Assembly (NCBI GenBank): GCA_020091685.1
Contig: CM034603.1
Location: 29,807,696 to 29,871,695 of the forward strand
Direction: 5' to 3'
Source of the DNA: Lutjanus erythropterus
Lineage: Eukaryota; Chordata; Actinopteri; Lutjaniformes; Lutjanidae
Length of the DNA stretch: 64,000 bases
This document shows, piece after piece, positions 22,344-34,841 of the stretch. Each line of letters begins with the position of its first letter. The first letter of the stretch is position 1. A model generated the notes under the pieces. That model had not been told where the DNA came from. It worked only from the letters and a program-made list of their open reading frames with translations, and ran no database searches. A program made the position numbers and the translations under genes.

Positions 22344-23398
22344 ATTATAGATATGGTGGCATATGCCTGCTCTCATCCATAAAACTTTAAAGTTTTTGGA
22401 TTTAAACTCTAGGCACTGCTACCCAGCACGCGCACGCGCACGCACACTCACACACACACAAATGAGCATGATTTCTGCAAAGAGAAATGCATTTGCCGAC
22501 AAGTTCTTGAAGGGGCAGTCAGACCTAAAGCAAAGGGCTAACAGAGAGGAGAGTGGAGACAGGGATTTGCATGCCATTAGAAAAAGAAGCATGTGCAGTG
22601 CTCTGTTTCTCCCTCATTTGTCTTCTCATTTCTCCCCAGCATCTTCACCTCTGCTTTCCTCCACATCTCCCTTTCTTCGCTCATTTCTCTATCTCGCTCT
22701 CTCTTCCATAATTCTCTTCACTAATCTCCCCATTCCCCTCTCTTGTCTCCCCTCTCTCCTCCTCGGCTTCTCTCCGTGGTGTGCGGATGGTTCTTGCCAA
22801 CAGCAGCAGTAATTCTCCCCTACTTACAGAGCCATTGCTTATTTCTGTTTGCCCTTAAACCAATTAGGCTTAGATAAGCCCGCTCATTTAACGGCCTGGA
22901 ACTGGGTGGCAGAGGGAAGAGGAGAAATGGAGGGGAAGGGAAGGTGGGGGGGGGGGGTGAAACAGCAGTTGAAAGATAGACAGGGACCGAGGGAGATAAA
23001 AAAGATGAGAGGGAGACAGGAGGGAGGTCAGCGACTTTGAGAAAAAGATACAGTACGCGTGTTTTACAAATGAGTGGCCTGCGATTGAACAAGGCTGTGG
23101 AAGTAAACGAACACTGGGTTGTCTCAGTTATCTGACGGCTGTGCCACGCTACGCTGGGGTAAAACAGCGGCGGCATTCAGCATAAGTATGATAAGAGAAC
23201 ATTAGTAATGTGCTGTAACCAGTCCCTAAGGATGCTGTGTTAAGTACCTGCTATGGTAATGCTTCATCCTCAGGAGCCAAGTGGATGGAATGGAGATTAT
23301 TGTGTCTTCCTGAGTAAACAATAATAATGATAGTGTGAAGAAGAAATGTATAATGCGTCATTGTCTCTTGTTATTGTCAAATTACAACGCTGTGCTCA
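22344..23398. other. intronic, pyrimidine-rich tract
   Basis: A CA run lies at 22440-22461 and a long C/T tract at about 22605-22770. A G-run occurs at about 22948-22958. The 149-codon frame at 22363-22812 is serine/leucine/proline-rich because of the C/T tract and is not coding. Confidence 0.55.
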
Positions 23399-23600
23399 TC
23401 TTGCGCTCCTGCAGTGTTCCTACAGCCTGCCTGAGCTTCCTTGAATCTGGGGAGGAGAGGGTGGGAGGAAACAACAATAGGATTTCAACCTATTTAGATA
23501 ATAGAAAAATATGATAATAATACTGTCTATGGCTCCATCTTCCAAGTTGGACTGCAGCACTCATGTTTGGATGTGCAGTTGCTATATACTGCTCCCTTAA
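23399..23600. repeat. interspersed repeat, copy A
   Basis: Shares blocks in the same order with 59121-59308: CTTGCGCTCCTGC, GTGTTCCT.CAGCCTGCC, ATTTCAACCTATTTA, and a TGCTATATACTGCTCCCTTA-like end. The two copies are diverged and have indels between blocks. No terminal structure is visible and the class is unknown; I recall similar sequence as common in fish. Confidence 0.6.
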
Positions 23601-24318
23601 GCATCAGATACCAGTTATGGAAGTCAGACCCACACACTGTTGATACAAATTAATCTGGAGCATCAGAGTGACATATTGATCAGAAAGGTTAGAGGACAGA
23701 GTGTTAAAGGGCTCCAGCCCTGCTGAGGCGTCCTTGAGCAAGACAGTGACTCAGCTCCAGGGGCATTGTCTCAAGCTGACCCTCTGCTCTGACCTCACTG
23801 TGGAGAAAAAGTCCAAACGTGCCTCCCGGGATTCACAAAGTATCACATTTCAGTATTCCTATTCTATTGGTGAGTTCTTTTCTAATTTAAAGCAGCTACT
23901 GGTGTTTTTTGTTTTTTTTTTCAAACTGACTTCGGATATAGTAGTAGCCCTGTAAGGGTAACGCCAAGCTTTGCCAGACCAACATCTCACTGCAGTGTGT
24001 TGTGGTTTGGCAAGGCTCAAGAGGCATTTGCATGAGATGGATGTCAGTGCAAGCAGGGTGCACAGTAGATGATTGACAGCTCTCTGCTTCAGACGTCAAC
24101 ATGAACCCTTCATGCATGTGACTGGACAAATGGACAACTCTACGGGCTCTTACTGGTCATTGCTTTGCATTTTTAAACTAGAAAAGCATGCCGGCTGTTT
24201 TGAAAATGTCATATTTCATCGAGGAAAGCCACATCATCATCTAAACATACTGCACAATCTCAGGTTGGCCCACCGTCCATCTGGTCAGGCTCAAACGATT
24301 TTCATTTGTTTCAAAGAC
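23601..24318. other. intronic, no gene seen
   Basis: Nothing defined. The phrase GCTGAGGCGTCCTTGAGCAA near 23724 resembles a fragment of a widespread fish repeat, but it is too short to call. Confidence 0.4.
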
Positions 24319-24642
24319 TTAAAGGGATATTTTGGATAATTCGATGTAAGGTTGTATGAGGTACTCAGGAAGAAAGTGAGAGGGGAACCAGCATGGAAGC
24401 TAAGCAATGAACTGCTGTGGACAGTTATTTAAGGCAGTTAAAAAAGGTCACCCTAAAAAAATCAATCAGTTTAAGTGTATATGTTATATTAAGTATATTT
24501 TCACTGTATTGCTTTGCAGTCAGGCGGCCTTTTCTGAGGAAATTGCTGTTATATAAACTGGGGACGTGCTATGGTTGAGTCATGGTTATGATTATATATG
24601 GCTATTGTTAAGTGCCTGATACAATCTGAACTATCCCTTTAA
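24319..24642. mobile_element. TTAA foldback element, copy 3, internally deleted
   Basis: Both TTAA target sites are intact (24319-24322 and 24639-24642). The left terminus is AGGGATATTTTGGATAATTC and the right AATCTGAACTATCCCT. The left arm is nearly complete (AAGCTAAGCAATGAACTGCT, AATCAATCAGTTTAAGTG, GCTGTTATATAAACTGG), but the middle and most of the right arm are missing, leaving 324 bp against about 770 in copy 4. Confidence 0.85.
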
Positions 24643-26124
24643 ATCTAATAGTGAAAACTGAGCTCGTAGTGACACAGACCAGCTCTGCGAGGCTTGTCAT
24701 GTAGTATTGAGTTAAGAACTCTACTACTACCCGATGATGTAAGTTGTGCGTGCCTGTGAGCTCACCAGCTGTGCGGAGGAGACAGCCTGTGAAAAGAGTC
24801 CTGTGGAGTCTCTAATGGATGTGAATGCAAGATTGCTCCTTTCCGCTGCTCCCTCGTTTCAAATGGTTAGAAAAGAGAAGAATGAAAATATAAGCCGAAC
24901 ATTAGCTCGTGGTCTGAGGTGGACTGTGTGTGTGTGTGTGTGTGTGTGAGTGCTCACATGAGTGTACAAGTGTATTTTGGCCACGGGCACTACTGCTGAC
25001 CTGGGACCACCTGAAGTAGAATTCAATTTTCCACTCGTTTTGTACGGCGTTGTGTGTATTGTACGTCCGGGTGCCTGTGTCGTCAGTAGAGTGCTAAAGC
25101 CATTATGGCTGGCAGGGGCAGCAGACATGGCCTCATCCCATAATGGAGGCTTTATTTTGCCCACAGTGAAAAGACTACTCGGTGTTAAGGTGCGCTTACG
25201 CAGCCTAGTCAGCTATGACGACCCCCAGTGCAAACCGCTGCCTGCAGCTCATGTACCTGCAGTGCTGTAAATGTGTTGTGCTGCCTTTTCTGTCAAAGTA
25301 TTGTGCTTGCATGCAGGCACTGTGGCGAGAATCTGTGGTCTGTGCTGGGTTTTTTCCCCCTCACAATATGGTTTCTCACATATTGCAGTACTGTATAGAG
25401 TGTATCTTCTCTTGGATAATATGATCACTGGCTCTGTTTCTCTCTCCTGCACACATACGCACACAGAGTCCCCTCACAGCTCACCTTACCCCAGAGACAT
25501 CTGAGCCTTGGGAAGGCCAGATGGTGGATGCAGGTTGGGGGCTGGTATGCATGTGCGCATTTTTGTGTATGTCTCAGTGTGAGAATGAACGGCATCGAGG
25601 GAGACTGGAGAGAGCAGTACACACTGTACTGTATGTATGTTTGTATGCATTTGGCTGGTTCCATTCCAGACTTGGGATCTTGTTTTCTTTCTCTTGGCCT
25701 GCGGTTATTTCATGTTCTTTACCACGACGCCCTCCAGTGTCTTCCACGCATTCCCGTGTGCACAGATTTGCGGCGGAGATGCAATCAGCAGTGTCAGGTT
25801 CCGCCCGTCTTGCTTCGTGCTCGGCCCTTATCAGAGCAGGTGGCTGACTGTGGGACGAGGGCTAACGTCTTATCTGTCCAATCTCAGGGATAAGCAGACC
25901 CACTGCATCAGCAACATACGAAACACATTAGAGCGCAGGAGTGAAAGCGGTGACGCTCGTGACACAGTTCAACCTCAAACTGTGTGAGTCATCTGTTTCC
26001 TGGTGAAGCCAGTTCCCTCTAATGGCAGACACACAACACGGACACAGACGCACACTCCCACAGACGTATACTCACCAAGGCTCGATGCGCACACACTTAA
26101 AGATAACTTTCCAAGACACACCTA
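24643..26124. other. intronic, GC-richer, several overlapping chance frames
   Basis: A (TG)n run is at 24925-24949. Three overlapping plus-strand frames of 108-121 codons (25521-25987) arise in a GC-rich, stop-poor stretch. They overlap in all three frames and have neither a convincing domain nor consistent splice sites, so no gene is called. Confidence 0.45.
24925..24949. repeat. (TG)n microsatellite
   Basis: An uninterrupted TG run of about twelve repeats. Confidence 0.9.
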
Positions 26125-26460
26125 CACTCTCAGAAAAAGAGGCGCTAACTAGAAACAAAAAGGCTTTTTCAGGTTGCTCCCATAGGAGAACCCTTTTTGA
26201 GTTGTGGTATAACCCTTAGGGTTCTACCTGTAACCCAATATATTTTTATATTCCAAGGGTTTCATCTAGAGCCCACATAGGGGGTTCTTTTATATTATGG
26301 TACAAAGAACCCTTGACAAAAAGGGTCCTTAATGGAACACTCAGTCTTACAAAGAAAACCTTGACAAACCCTTTTTATAAAAAAGGTTCTTCAGAAGCAA
26401 ATGGTTCTGGGTAGAACCTTAGCCCTTCATAAAGAACCCTTTGGACGTCTTATTTCTAAG
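26125..26460. mobile_element. GGTTCT/AGAACC-family element, left half
   Basis: Begins CACTCTCAGAAAAAGAGGCG then CTAACTAGAA, the family's left terminus, and continues through repeated AGAACC/GGTTCT motifs. It breaks off near TTATTTCTAAG without a proper right terminus. Its inner end (CAGAAGCAAATGGTTCTGG) is the inverted counterpart of the start of the block at 27481, so the two blocks may be arms of one element. Confidence 0.7.
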
Positions 26461-27480
26461 ACCATACTGGCAAATGGCAATGCTAGTAATTGATTGGGCG
26501 CAGTGACCCAGCTTCCCCACCACTCAAGGATGGTGACGTGAAAAATGTTCTTTTCTCATTATTTTTCTGTCGTTCAGGCTCTTTCCTCCCTCCATTATCA
26601 CCTGTCCTAGAGATTGGGTGACAGTTGTTCAGTCAGCAGGAAAGGGGAGCCTCTTCGATATTTGTTGAGTTGAGAGGCGAGAAGAGAAAGCATTGATTAT
26701 CGAGTCTTATTTCCCACTGTTCACACAGCGTGGCTCCTGGGGCCTCTATGCTTACAGCCCCATATCCACCGTTTCTCTTCCACCTCGTGGCCCCTTTAGC
26801 CCCTGTCCACCCCAGCCCCTCCCCGCATCGGCTCTGGCCGGTCCAGATCCACAAAGCCCTGTTGTTGAATGACTTCCTGGCCGTTGTTCTTTTTTTTTCA
26901 AGAAATTTTAATTAAACCTGAGAGTAGTTGCAAGCTACACCCCTTTCTTTCCTACCTCCGCTCTCAAACCTTCCTGCCTGGGAGTAATTGCTTGTTTCTA
27001 CTGGTCTTTCTCCCCTCACCTGCCTCTTTCCCCCACAGTTTTTAGTTAAAAACAGATGCATTTATGAAACATTAGAGGGTTTACTACAAGGGAGAAAAAG
27101 TGAAATATGAGCCTGTCCTTCTGAAGATGTAATAGACGCAGCATTGGCAGGAACAGGAAGAAGGTAAAGAGACTGTTGGGGTTGTAGGCTCGTAGGAACA
27201 AAGAGCTTCATTTATGATTGTTATAATGAGATCTGTTTCGGAGTCAGGCACAGAATGATTTAATTTGACTTTTAAGCCCTAAGGCTCAGGCTTAAGGGCT
27301 GCAAGCTGCAGGGCTGCGGGGCAAAGGCTGAGGGAGGAGGAGGAGGCAGGCGTAGCACAGTGCAGAGGTTTTTGTGACTGTGACTTTCAATGCGTGGGAA
27401 ACTTGTGAGAAGTCCACAATCAAACTGATAAGAATATCTATTTAGCTCACTGTGCACACTTGGTAACTCCCAATTATGGG
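26461..27480. other. about 1 kb enclosed between inverted repeat blocks
   Basis: No gene. The stretch has pyrimidine-rich segments (26740-26840, 26940-27040) and no GGTTCT motifs. It is either the core of a larger composite element or ordinary intron between two insertions. Confidence 0.4.
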
Positions 27481-28110
27481 TCTCTGGTTCTTCTTGAAGG
27501 GCTGAGGTTCTTCCCAAAACCATTTGCTCCTGAAGAGCCCTTTTTTGTAGAAAGTGCTCTTTGAATATTTGCATGAAAAGGGTTCTTAATGGAACCCTTT
27601 GTCTTACAAACTTTTATTGATGTTTCAAATGGTATTCTTAAGTGTAGATGTATCTGGAGTCCCCTTAATCGATTCAGTTCACTGGTGTTCTGACATACGT
27701 GATATATTTTTGCCTCATATGTTGACTACAATGTGGTTCTTTATAGAACCCTCAGAAGGAGGTAGAACCCCTCGGGTTAGGTTAGCTAGATTAAACTTTT
27801 GGAATGTAAGATGGTTCTAGGAGATTCTAGATGAAACCTTTGAGATGTAATAGGATTCTGGATAGAACGCCCTGAGGGTGGGTTCTTGTTTGCATCATTT
27901 GAAGGGATAAAAAGTTCTGGATAGAACTCCCAGGGTGGAGATCACCTCATAAGGGGTTCAGGATAGAACCTTTCACATATGGTTTTAGGTATAATCCTGT
28001 TAAGGTGGAACATTTATAAACTTTCTACCAGGTACCAAAAATTGGTCTTTAATGGGGACAAGCTCAAGAACTTTCTATGGCTCTAGTTAGCACCTTTGTT
28101 TCTAAGAGTG
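27481..28110. mobile_element. GGTTCT/AGAACC-family element, right half
   Basis: Dense in AGAACC/GGTTCT (for example GGTTCTTAATGGAACCC, GGTTCTTTATAGAACCC) and ending CTAGTTAGCACCTTTGTTTC then TAAGAGTG at 28110. That right terminus is the reverse complement of the left terminus at 26125. The start pairs as an inverted repeat with the end of the 26125 block. Confidence 0.75.
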
Positions 28111-29159
28111 TACCCGTTACAAACTGTCTCCGTTACACTGTGTTTATTTAGCAGATCCCTCGCTTTTTAAGTCTAATGTACAATATATTAACTTGCTGCT
28201 ATACGAGTAAAAGAACTTTGTGGTACTTTTTGCATTTAAAGTGAATCATCAGCCCAGAGGATGCTGCGTCTCCAGCGCTCAAAGGAATTAAAGGCAGAAC
28301 GTTAATAGGGCTGAAATTACGGTTGGTGGTGGAAGCTGCTCCACTTCTGATTAAATAAAAGCCGGCTCCTCCACAGGCTGTTTCTCATAGGGACTGACAA
28401 GCACACACACACACACATACACACGCACAGATGTGAGTGAGCAAGAGTCCCAACACACTCACATACACAGCTTTGATGTGTGGAAAGGAAATGAGTAGAG
28501 ACGGAGAGCTAAGGGCCCGGGCCTGGGGCCTGTCCCATTATTAATGAGTAAGAGGCAGTGCCTCTCCCAGGTTCAGGACATGTGGACATATTTCACCATT
28601 CGCCTGCCCTTCTCCTCACCATAAATGTAATCTCTTATTAAGCATTGGGTTCTTGGCAAGATAGGGGCAGATAGAGAGAAATTGTGCATGAATATTTGCG
28701 TCTCACTGTGTGTCTCTGCGTTAGCATGAGAAATGAAACTCATGTGGTGGAGAGAAATGAAGTGCCTGCGCTGTTCAAAATGGAATGCCAGCTTCTGAGA
28801 GGGACACTGATGGGCCAATAAGTAGCAGTGGTGGGAGGACAGTTTTCACCCTGCATAACACAGAAGCCCTCTGCCAGGCAAATTTCTGCCTGCCCTGCGC
28901 TGTCCACTTCTCTAGCTGGATAAGAAGAGAGCTTTTTGGAGGTAATTAACTATTGATTTGAAGCACAGAGGGTAATGGGAAATGAGTGGACAGCTTCTGG
29001 ATCTACAAGCAGTCGCCTGCCCGGCTGCAGTGCAACTAGGAGACTGACGGGGTGAAAGAGGCATTTCCCTAAAAAAGATAAGGTCATAGGTGGTTTGTTT
29101 GCCTTTCGATTTCTGTTCTGGTTATAAAGGCAAAGACAGTGTAACATGGAAAAGCATAA
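28111..29159. other. intronic, no gene seen
   Basis: A CA tract lies at 28402-28424. Otherwise no repeat or exon is recognised. Confidence 0.5.
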
Positions 29160-29893
29160 GAGGGCAATTTTTGTTCCTGATAGAACCTTTTATAAATGTT
29201 CCACTTCAAGCCCTCTCTGAAGCCTTTTCCACCAACATGGAACTGGGTCTGTTTCGGTTCAAGCACCTAATTATGAACAGGTCTGAGGACTGAAATAAAT
29301 TGGTTCCAAACCTGAGAATTCTGTTCTCAGCTGCAACCAAAGAAGAGAAGGTTTTTCTTGGGAACCAAAGAAGGTGGATCATTGTGAATTCTGCTAGAAT
29401 CCCCGGTTGATGACATCCTTGATTGCAATAGTTAAGTTCCAAACTGGTGGAAACACAGGTTGGTTCAATATATAGCACCAAGGTTCCAAGAATTTTGAAT
29501 GGAACCGATTCAAGAACCAGAATTTTTTAGCTGGGAAGGGACCCAGTGAAAGGCTGTTTTGTAAAAGTTCCACTCGGAACCCTTTCAGAGTTCAACCTAG
29601 ACTAGACTAGTTTATGACTAGAACCGTCTGTAAAAGGCTTCAACAGAACCCAGTGTGATAAGTCATACAGAGAACCCTTACATGGTGTAATTGTTCCACG
29701 CAAAACTCTCAGTGGGTGTTCTATCCAGAACCTATCCACGTTCTAAGAATGCTAACATGAATCCACCCAGTTGGTATATTGATTTAAACAATTCTCGACA
29801 ATCTTCCAAAAAGGGTTCTGTGGATTCAGAAGGTTTTTAATGGAATTAAGCCTCCAGAACAACCCTTTTGAAACCCTTATATCCTAGAGTGTT
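29160..29893. repeat. mosaic of GGTTCC- and GGTTCT-rich repeat fragments
   Basis: The first part (to about 29535) is rich in GGTTCC/GGAACC (GGTTCCAAACCTGAG, ATGGAACCGATTCAAG) and may be a different, hAT-like repeat. From about 29560 the AGAACC family reappears (AGAACCCTTACATGG, CAAAAAGGGTTCTGTGG), ending near CCTAGAGTGTTC at 29893 like a diverged CTAAGAGTG terminus. Boundaries are uncertain. Confidence 0.5.
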
Positions 29894-31617
29894 CATTGGA
29901 AATTCAAGCTTGAGAGAATAATAATATTCAGTAATAGCGAATATATTCTCCCAGTTTGCATATTTCTCATATTCATTATTGATAACCGACTTGACAAACT
30001 GATTCCAGCTCATGTTGGCCTGTTGACCTCCCCTCCCCTTCATGAATAGTTATGACAGTAAAGGCCAAGGGGACTCATTGTAATGTAATGCAACCTGAGG
30101 TCACATCACAACCAAACATCCTGCGGGTCATAAATCTCGCCCAATTTCATTAAAGGTGTACCTGTAGAAGAGGCACAAATAAGTCGAGAGGAAACATCCC
30201 ACAGAGAGGGTGGAGTAGCATTCCTCTTGTGTCGTCCTTCCGCAGCTGTACGTGCTATCCTTTTAGTTAGAGGCGAGTTAGAGGACAAGGATTAGGACTC
30301 ATTTGTGCAAGAGAACAGAGGCAAAGAGGGACAAAGCGACAGAGGGGGAGAGAGGGATAGGCCTGTATCTGCCTACGATCTTATTTGTGCTAATGAGGAG
30401 GCTGGTGGTTCTGGCTGCTAACCCCTAAGCGCACGCAGCCCTTTGGAGTGTGTGTGTGTATCTTTATGAGAGTACATCTCCTTGGATGTCTGTGGGGAGT
30501 GCGATTTGCAGTTTTATAAAAAATCTCAGCTGTAATGAATAATGTGGAGAAGATTGGCGCAGTGAGTCAGGAAAGTGTCTGTATTTGCTGTTGGTGTGAG
30601 CTTGTTTGTCGAGGTTGCTGCTAAACCTATGAAGGAAGTCTTGTTTCAACTAGTTAGCGTAGCCGTCTCAGTCAAACTCTCCTCCTAACCCAAAACCTGT
30701 TCTGTAATGGGGCTCACTGAACAGTAAAAAATCCATGCCCCTCTCCAATTGTTCCCTCCCTCCTCATCCCTTATTCCTATGAAGTCTTTTCCCCTCCCTG
30801 CTTTCTCCCAAGGCTGGGCATTTAAAGCGGCGTGCCTTTGATGTGAGCTTCACACACTGTTAGACACCCACTCATCAGATTGACACTGATGTCTGGGCGG
30901 AGTCAGCCCGTTTCTGAGAGCTGGGGGGAAATGAACTGCCTGAATGTACTGTACACACATATGGCATGCAGTCAGGTACTTTTAAATAAAGTAAAGTGGA
31001 ACGTGGACTTGAACGAACAGATGTGCTCGTTCAGATGCACAAATTTTCAAACCGCGGCCGCGCCGCACTCAGCTGATGATATGTCAAGATGACAAACGTT
31101 CCCGCTGAGCCAGGCTAAACGTAATTGTACAGCGGTTTCCCTGCTAGTGTCGCATCAGTTTTAGGCAAAATTTCAACAATATCAAAAGATACATCCTTGA
31201 CGTACAAGTGATGCGAGATTATTAATGTACAATATCCAGCGCGGCCCTCTTTTATCATAAATTCTCTTCTAAATGCACGCCAGCGCAGCCTTGAATCTCT
31301 CCTACAAGCTCAGTAAATGATAAATGATTTTGACTGGATGTGAGTGTATATTGTACTCTAAATCAGTTCTTACAAATTATCACATAGATTGTGTGTCTGG
31401 TTCTATTGTGTTCTAAGAATCTCTTACCTTAGACTGTCATAGCCAGAATTGTTCCTGTGAGTATGCCATATGCAGTGTAATATCCATTAGCATTATGATG
31501 GCAATTTGCATACTGTAGTATTTCAGGGTAGAGCTGAGCCATGCCAATGCTTTCAACATCCACAAAACAAATATTATAGGTTTGAGAATTACTCAGTTAC
31601 ATAAAACTAGGGCCTGA
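29894..31617. other. intronic, no gene seen
   Basis: Nothing supported. A short CpG-containing patch near 31050-31075 (CGCGGCCGCGCCGC) is isolated. Confidence 0.45.
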
Positions 31618-32195
31618 CCGATACTGGACTTTTTGGACTGATGCCAGTATCAGGGAATAAAAAAGATTCTGATATTTATATATCAGCCGATAGTCTTTAT
31701 ACAGAATATAATAAATAGAAACACATTTTTGCAATGATTCCCTGAATGTGGTTAACACTTGTGACAAACGTGTTATGGAGGCAGGATATTTTACAGTTTA
31801 ACAGTCAATGCGATTGTGTGATTGTTCAAAATGATATCAGGGCCAGGACCGGTATTTTTAATGATTATTAATAACTATTAATTAAAAAAAAAAGAAAACA
31901 AATAGAGAAAATAGAGAAAAATATGTGATTTATGGAGCCTGATTTAAGAAAAAGGATGAAATATAAATCAAATCTGCCAAAAGCTAACAAATAAAAACAA
32001 GCAAAACAACAAAAACAAAATCATATAGGCACATTTTGGACACCATACAGACTCATATTGGGAAGATCAGTCACTTTATGTATTGGTTGGGTTCTGTATT
32101 ATACACTGTCTTGTATCATAATGTCCAGCACAAACATCATCCTTTAAATATTAGTGAGTCGATTAGTGAGTTCACCATAACGTTGCAGGGCCCTA
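31618..32195. mobile_element. hAT-type element with TAGGGCC termini
   Basis: The left end is TAGGGCCTGACCGATACTGG with further GATGCC/GATATT blocks and a TCAGCCGATAG motif. The right end is TGCAGGGCCCTA, reversed TAGGGCCCTGCA. CCGATA-rich left ends of this kind are typical of fish hAT elements. Flanks read ATAAAACT before and ATAAGGCT after, an imperfect (6 of 8) possible target duplication. The interior is A-rich and non-coding. Confidence 0.6.
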
Positions 32196-34061
32196 ATAAG
32201 GCTTGGTGAAAGTGTGTAATTTAATGACCATTTAATCTGCCATTTTTGTTGACTCTAGCAATTTGTTATTTCTGCCGGATTATCTTAAATTTAAACACAT
32301 TAAGATTTAAAGCTCTGGATTTGATATTAAAGCCTAGTTTGTATGTAAATTTCAATACCCTGTCGGGAGACTGTAGGTCTGCTTTCCATTGCTTTGCATT
32401 TCCACAAAATTGTATGACTCTTTAATCTAATCTATTATTCTGTTATATTTAGAATTGCACAATAAATCACGAAATTAAATGTGTGGATTTATTAGAAAAT
32501 AATTTGAAGTTCAATTCCCTTACACTGTGTATTTTTCCTCACGCTAAACCAGGCTGATCTCAATCACTTTCCTTATGAAAGGGCATCATTACGGTATTAA
32601 CATACTCAAGTTTGAATGAAGCACATTACTCAGTTGCTCCCAGCCATTTCAGGTGGATATGTCATGTTCCAACTTGCGTTAATGTTAATACTGACTGTTG
32701 TAATAACGATCACAAAATGGCTATCCTGACAAAAGCAGCTGGCCAAGTGGAGTCATGCAGGGATTTGTTGTAGTGTGACCGTCTCCCAGACTTTTTGTTC
32801 TCCATGCCAAGGCTTTAGTCTTCCCTTTTTTCTTGTTTTTTTACACAGCACTTAACAGGTTAGGGCGATGAAGGAGAAATAACACTGTATTTTAATATTT
32901 TTCAAAGCCGTGTGTGACTGTGATTTGTAGGCTTGCAGTTTTCTAAGGTCTTTTCTCTTTATCATTTAATGAAATTCTGAGAAAATTCTTGGTATCAGTG
33001 TGTGTTTGTGCATCACAGATATGTGTGACTACGTATTGATCCCGTCAGCTTTCTTTCATAGTGTGTGTGTGTGAGGTAGCGTGTGTTGATGCCTCCCCCT
33101 TTTTGTGAGTGAATAAAGGGGCTCTATTAAAATCTGAACAGCCCACCTGGTGCCAGCCGAGTTTATGCTATTTTCAAGGTTCAAAAATTTGCCTTTACTT
33201 CTTGAACAATCCAACAATACCAACCGTTTTCGCGTTTATAAAGAATACTTGATCCATGGACTTATCTAACCCAAGGTCAAACAGACAGATACATATGTGT
33301 AATGCTCACTTCGTGTGATGGTTACGACTCCTGACAAGGTCACTGTGTGAGTCCGTGACTGTGTCTATCTGTGTGTGCGTATGTGTGAGCAGATTCAAGC
33401 ATGAATAAAAAAAAAATAAAATAAAAAATCACTCAATCGCTTGCTCTAAAAGGGCTTTCAGACACCTGGCAATGATTGGCTGAAAGAGGACACTTTCTTT
33501 CAGCTATTATTGACAGCTGAAAACATAGAGAAACTGTGCAGAGTGACTTGCATTTCCGCACATGTTCTCAATCAATTTGAGGCTCAGGTAATGCCTTGAA
33601 AATCTACTTCCTTTGATAAACATCATTCGGTTGCTTCTAAGGGAAAAAGCATGATGGATGGTTGTAGTGCGTCTGAAAAAGCGGAAAAGACAAAAAAGCA
33701 AACAAGAAGCCACTCTCTCTGTCTCTTCCTGTCTGACTCTGTGTCTGTCTGATGTCTCGGCTCTGAAGATTGATTGTGAATCGTCCAGGACGTATGAGCG
33801 TTGTGATCATATCATGGATCACAGCATAGGAAGCGAATGACAGATGTCGTAAGCGTCCTCTGTTTATTTGAGGAGGCGAGTGTGTGTCTGATGGATTGGT
33901 TGCATTTGGTGGATACAAGGATGATTTGTCATCTCTTATGTCTCTTTGTGCTTTTGTAAACATCTAACAGGGCAAACAAAGGGTTTGTCCCATGTAAAAC
34001 AATGCCCCAAAGTTAGCTACAAAACAAACTCAAAGTGCATCAATTCAAGGACGTTTATAGT
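32196..34061. other. intronic, no gene seen
   Basis: AT-rich up to about 33000, then mixed. A-rich tract at 33408-33428. No exon or defined repeat. Confidence 0.5.
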
Positions 34062-34829
34062 TTAAAGGAATAGTTTGGTTTATTTGAAGTGGGGATATAT
34101 GACGTACTTAATGATAGTCGGTTTACTACGCACAGTAGTTACCGGTAGGCATGTCCCCAGCTTGGAGAAACACCAGGCTCACAAAAGGTATTTCAGTCAC
34201 TTTAAAAAGGCAGACCTAAAAAAATCTAAATCAGTTTAAGTGTGTGCTATATTTAGAATATTTTCACGGCTTTACCTTGCTGTCAGACAGCATTTTCAAA
34301 CAAGAAACCACCATTAGATGAACCAAATATCGCTCTCTGTCCAAACCAACCAAACTCCATGGGTGAAATTAGTCATTTTACCTCAGAGAACGCAGGGGTT
34401 GCTGGCTGGATTCATCAGTCTCGTACATTGTTTGTTATTGTGTGACTTCTGTGAATCGCACAAGTCACACAATAACACAAACAAACCAACAGTTTGATCT
34501 AACTGTAGACCAGCAAGTCCTGTGTTCTCTTCTGTAAAATGATTGATTTCACCCATGGAGTTTGGTTGATTTTGAGAGAGTGATATTTGGCTTATATAAC
34601 AGCAGTTTGCCGTCTGAAAAGGCTGTCTGACGGCAAAGTTAAGCGGAGAAAATACTCTAAACACAGCGTTCACTTACTGCTATTGATTTTTTTTTTAGGC
34701 TGACCTTTTTTAAGTGGCTAAAATTGGTTTTGCTGCTGATCCCGTCCACAGCAGTTTATTGCTTAGCTTCCGTGTTGGTGATAAGTGCCTCTTACAACCT
34801 CACATTAAATAATCCGCACTATCTCTTAA
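34062..34829. mobile_element. TTAA foldback element, copy 4, near full-length palindrome
   Basis: Intact TTAA sites at 34062-34065 and 34826-34829 bound a 768-bp element whose two halves are inverted repeats of each other. At the centre, GTTATTGTGTGACTT (34434-34448) pairs perfectly with AAGTCACACAATAAC (34462-34476) around a 13-base loop. Pairing resumes outward: GGGTTGCTGG with CCAGCAAGTCC, ACTCCATGGGTGAAAT with ATTTCACCCATGGAGT, and the AATATCGCTCTCT / AGAGAGTGATATT block. It has no protein-coding capacity. It is the best-preserved member in this window. Confidence 0.9.
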
Positions 34830-34841
34830 AGTCTGTGAAAG

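Noticed and set aside
22363..22812. 149-codon plus-strand frame
   Set aside because: It crosses a CA microsatellite and a long C/T tract; the serine/leucine/proline content follows from composition.
25521..25987. Three overlapping plus-strand open frames of 108-121 codons
   Set aside because: All three frames are open together in a GC-rich, stop-poor stretch. No recognised domain and no consistent splice sites.
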